A stretch of DNA of 64,000 bases from VBAS01 sp035318985 (GTDB taxonomy: Bacteria; Bacteroidota; Bacteroidia; Chitinophagales; Chitinophagaceae): positions 25,469 to 89,468 of the forward strand of contig DATHDP010000112.1 of the NCBI GenBank assembly GCA_035318985.1, given 5' to 3'. The stretch's first letter is position 1. Every line of letters begins with the position of its first letter. Made by a program: the position numbers and the translations under genes. A model generated the notes under the pieces. It saw only the letters and a program-made list of their open reading frames with translations, did no database searches and had not been told where the DNA came from. Shown piece after piece: positions 62,380-64,000 of the stretch.

Positions 62380-64000
62380 GGTTCAGCAGTTTTAGAAGTC
62401 GGTAATTGAATAATAAATTCACTTCCTTCACCTTCTTTCGTTCCCACCTTCAACTCACCACCATGTCCTTTTGTAATTATATCATACGCCAAACTCAAAC
62501 CCAAACCTGTTCCTTGTCCTGTTGGCTTCGTGGTAAAGAATGGTTGAAATATTTTATCCAGGACTTTTTGCGAAATCCCGTTACCATTATCACTCACTTT
62601 TATTTCTACTTTACCATTACTCTTTTTAGTGCTTACTGAAACTATCGGCTCATACGCATTGCCAACCTGTTTCTTCTTTTCATCAACAGCATAAAATGCA
62701 TTGTTGATCAAATTAAGGACAACCCTTCCAATATCCTGCGGAATAATATTGATGTTCCCAATGCCTTCATCAAAATTAGTTTTCATGGTTGCATTAAATG
62801 ATCTGTCTTTTGCTTTTAGTCCATGGTAAGCTAATCTTAAATACTCATCAGTTAATGCATTAATATCGGTCGGTTCTTTTTGTCCACTGCTTATTCTCGA
62901 ATGCTGCAGCATTCCTTTGACAATAGCATCGGCTCTTTTGCCATGATGATTTATTTTTTGTTCATTCTCCTTTATATTGTCAGCGATCTCTATGGCCGAT
63001 TGCGTATTACCAGTTGCCAATTCCGTTTTTAACTCGTCTACTAATTCTGTGTTTACATCGGAAAAATTATTAACGAAATTCAACGGGTTTTGAATTTCAT
63101 GGGCAATACCGGCTGTAAGCTCCCCAAGAGAAGCCATTTTCTCTGATTGGATCAATTGCTGTTGTGCTGCCTTCAGTTCATCATAGGCTTTTTCAATTTT
63201 TACTTTCGCTTTGTGTTTTTGCCTGTTATTTCGGTAAAAAATTATTGCTAGCAATAACAACACACCAATACCTGCCAGTAGAAAATAGGTTCTCATCTTA
63301 TTTTGATAAGCCACTTTTTCTCCTTCAATTCGCTGCAGTCTTTGTTGTTCATCGAGGTTAAGTTTTTGAAATTCGGCCAGGCTGTTAATTCTCCGCTGGT
63401 TGATACTGTCATTGGTCACCTGGGCAAGTGCGAGGTATTTATAAGCACTATCATTTTGATCGTTCAACTCGTAAGCATGGTAAAGGCCTTCATAAGCATC
63501 ACCCAAATTATATTCTATCTGTGTGATCTTTCCCATTTTCTTCATGGCCTCCAAACTTTTCGCAGCGTAATAAACACTTGAGTCTTTTTGCATAGAATTG
63601 AAATACGAAGTTGCCAGGCCATGATACGACCTTGTAAGTGCATCTGTATTATTTTGTTTTAATGCGGATCCAACACTTTGGTGAAAATATTGAACTGCCT
63701 GGATCGTATCCCCTTTCATCAAGTGGATCTTACCAGTATAATAAAGGATCGTCGACAAATATTTTTCCCAACCAGAGCTCTTTATAATTGATGCTGCGTC
63801 ATTTTCATGATACAAAGCTGAATCAAGTTTACCTGTTTCCATGTAGATGCGACCAAGATTAAGACTGGCAAGCAGCGAACGGGCATAGCTATTTATTTCA
63901 ACAGCAATTCTTTTCGCTTCTTTAAAATGAATAATTGCTTCCTCCCTGTTCATTGTTTCCCGCATCAGGATCCCATAGATGTGATGGGCACAGTTCAGTG
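62376..64000 (-). CDS. TPR-sensor histidine kinase (array member 8, partial)
   Basis: The reading frame is open through the right edge (…LNCAHHIYGILMRETMNREEA), so the true start and signal peptide lie outside; ATG 63965 is internal. The visible ~541 residues hold TPR-like repeats, a membrane helix (RTYFLLAGIGVLLLLAIIFY), a coiled coil and the shared module with the acceptor His encoded at 63099-63101. A small insertion gives YDIITKGHGGEL where the sisters have YDIVKAHGGEL, and the C-terminus has a tail SKTAEP. It is the most upstream visible gene of the operon. Confidence 0.88.
   Translation of the reverse strand, partial: LNCAHHIYGILMRETMNREEAIIHFKEAKRIAVEINSYARSLLASLNLGRIYMETGKLDSALYHENDAASIIKSSGWEKYLSTILYYTGKIHLMKGDTIQAVQYFHQSVGSALKQNNTDALTRSYHGLATSYFNSMQKDSSVYYAAKSLEAMKKMGKITQIEYNLGDAYEGLYHAYELNDQNDSAYKYLALAQVTNDSINQRRINSLAEFQKLNLDEQQRLQRIEGEKVAYQNKMRTYFLLAGIGVLLLLAIIFYRNNRQKHKAKVKIEKAYDELKAAQQQLIQSEKMASLGELTAGIAHEIQNPLNFVNNFSDVNTELVDELKTELATGNTQSAIEIADNIKENEQKINHHGKRADAIVKGMLQHSRISSGQKEPTDINALTDEYLRLAYHGLKAKDRSFNATMKTNFDEGIGNINIIPQDIGRVVLNLINNAFYAVDEKKKQVGNAYEPIVSVSTKKSNGKVEIKVSDNGNGISQKVLDKIFQPFFTTKPTGQGTGLGLSLAYDIITKGHGGELKVGTKEGEGSEFIIQLPTSKTAEP

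Noticed and set aside
42826..64000. Kinase array as a composite mobile element
   Set aside because: No transposase, integrase, attachment site or terminal repeats are visible; base composition and codon use look like the rest of the window, so tandem duplication is the simpler explanation.

Overview
The window looks like chromosomal DNA of a Bacteroidota bacterium, most likely Chitinophagaceae or a near relative. The evidence is a short primary sigma factor without region 1.1, an S16 protein with a long C-terminal tail, GLPGLI-like and two-component-propeller proteins, low GC content, weak ribosome binding sites, and promoters with TTG about 20-22 bases upstream of TA-N2-TTYG. I see no tRNA, rRNA, CRISPR array, insertion sequence or phage gene. 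The family is an inference; the phylum is well supported.

Left part (1-19,990): a minus-strand sulfur and redox cluster (cysD, APS reductase, 1-Cys peroxiredoxin, Rrf2 regulator, OsmC protein, CDF transporter, LptF/LptG permease), then mostly plus-strand housekeeping genes: rpoD, ffh, rpsP, rimM, dinB, an M20 dipeptidase, an S4-domain protein and trmD. Mixed in are small secreted or unknown proteins, a frameshifted secreted-protein pseudogene and a Tat-exported GH109-like oxidoreductase/glycosidase. A DUF4331 protein is split over two genes. Two long imperfect palindromes built of degenerate 8-base units lie in the intergenic gaps around rimM and dinB.

Middle part (20,160-41,720): signalling. 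It holds a propeller histidine kinase with a LuxR-type regulator, a clostripain-like protease, a secreted Vps10/BNR-repeat protein, adenine deaminase, a LiaF-like envelope protein with a LytS/LytTR pair, and a set made of a 1646-residue propeller-GAF-GAF hybrid kinase, a stand-alone receiver and a GAF-class III nucleotide cyclase.

Right part (42,826-64,000): the most unusual region. Eight same-strand histidine kinase genes share an almost identical catalytic module of about 255 residues at the C-terminus, each joined to its own N-terminal sensor: an NTF2/SnoaL-like domain, tandem GAF-like domains, a large propeller, or periplasmic TPRs with a membrane helix (five genes). None has a receiver or DNA-binding output and no response regulator lies among them. 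A decayed scrap of a ninth copy remains at 57,514-57,594. A tricorn-like protease, a DUF4242 protein and a secreted alpha/beta hydrolase sit between the kinases. The last kinase runs off the right edge. The layout suggests a sensor family that grew by tandem duplication with sensor swapping, perhaps feeding a shared regulator elsewhere; the nearest receiver is the cyclase-linked one at 39,600.
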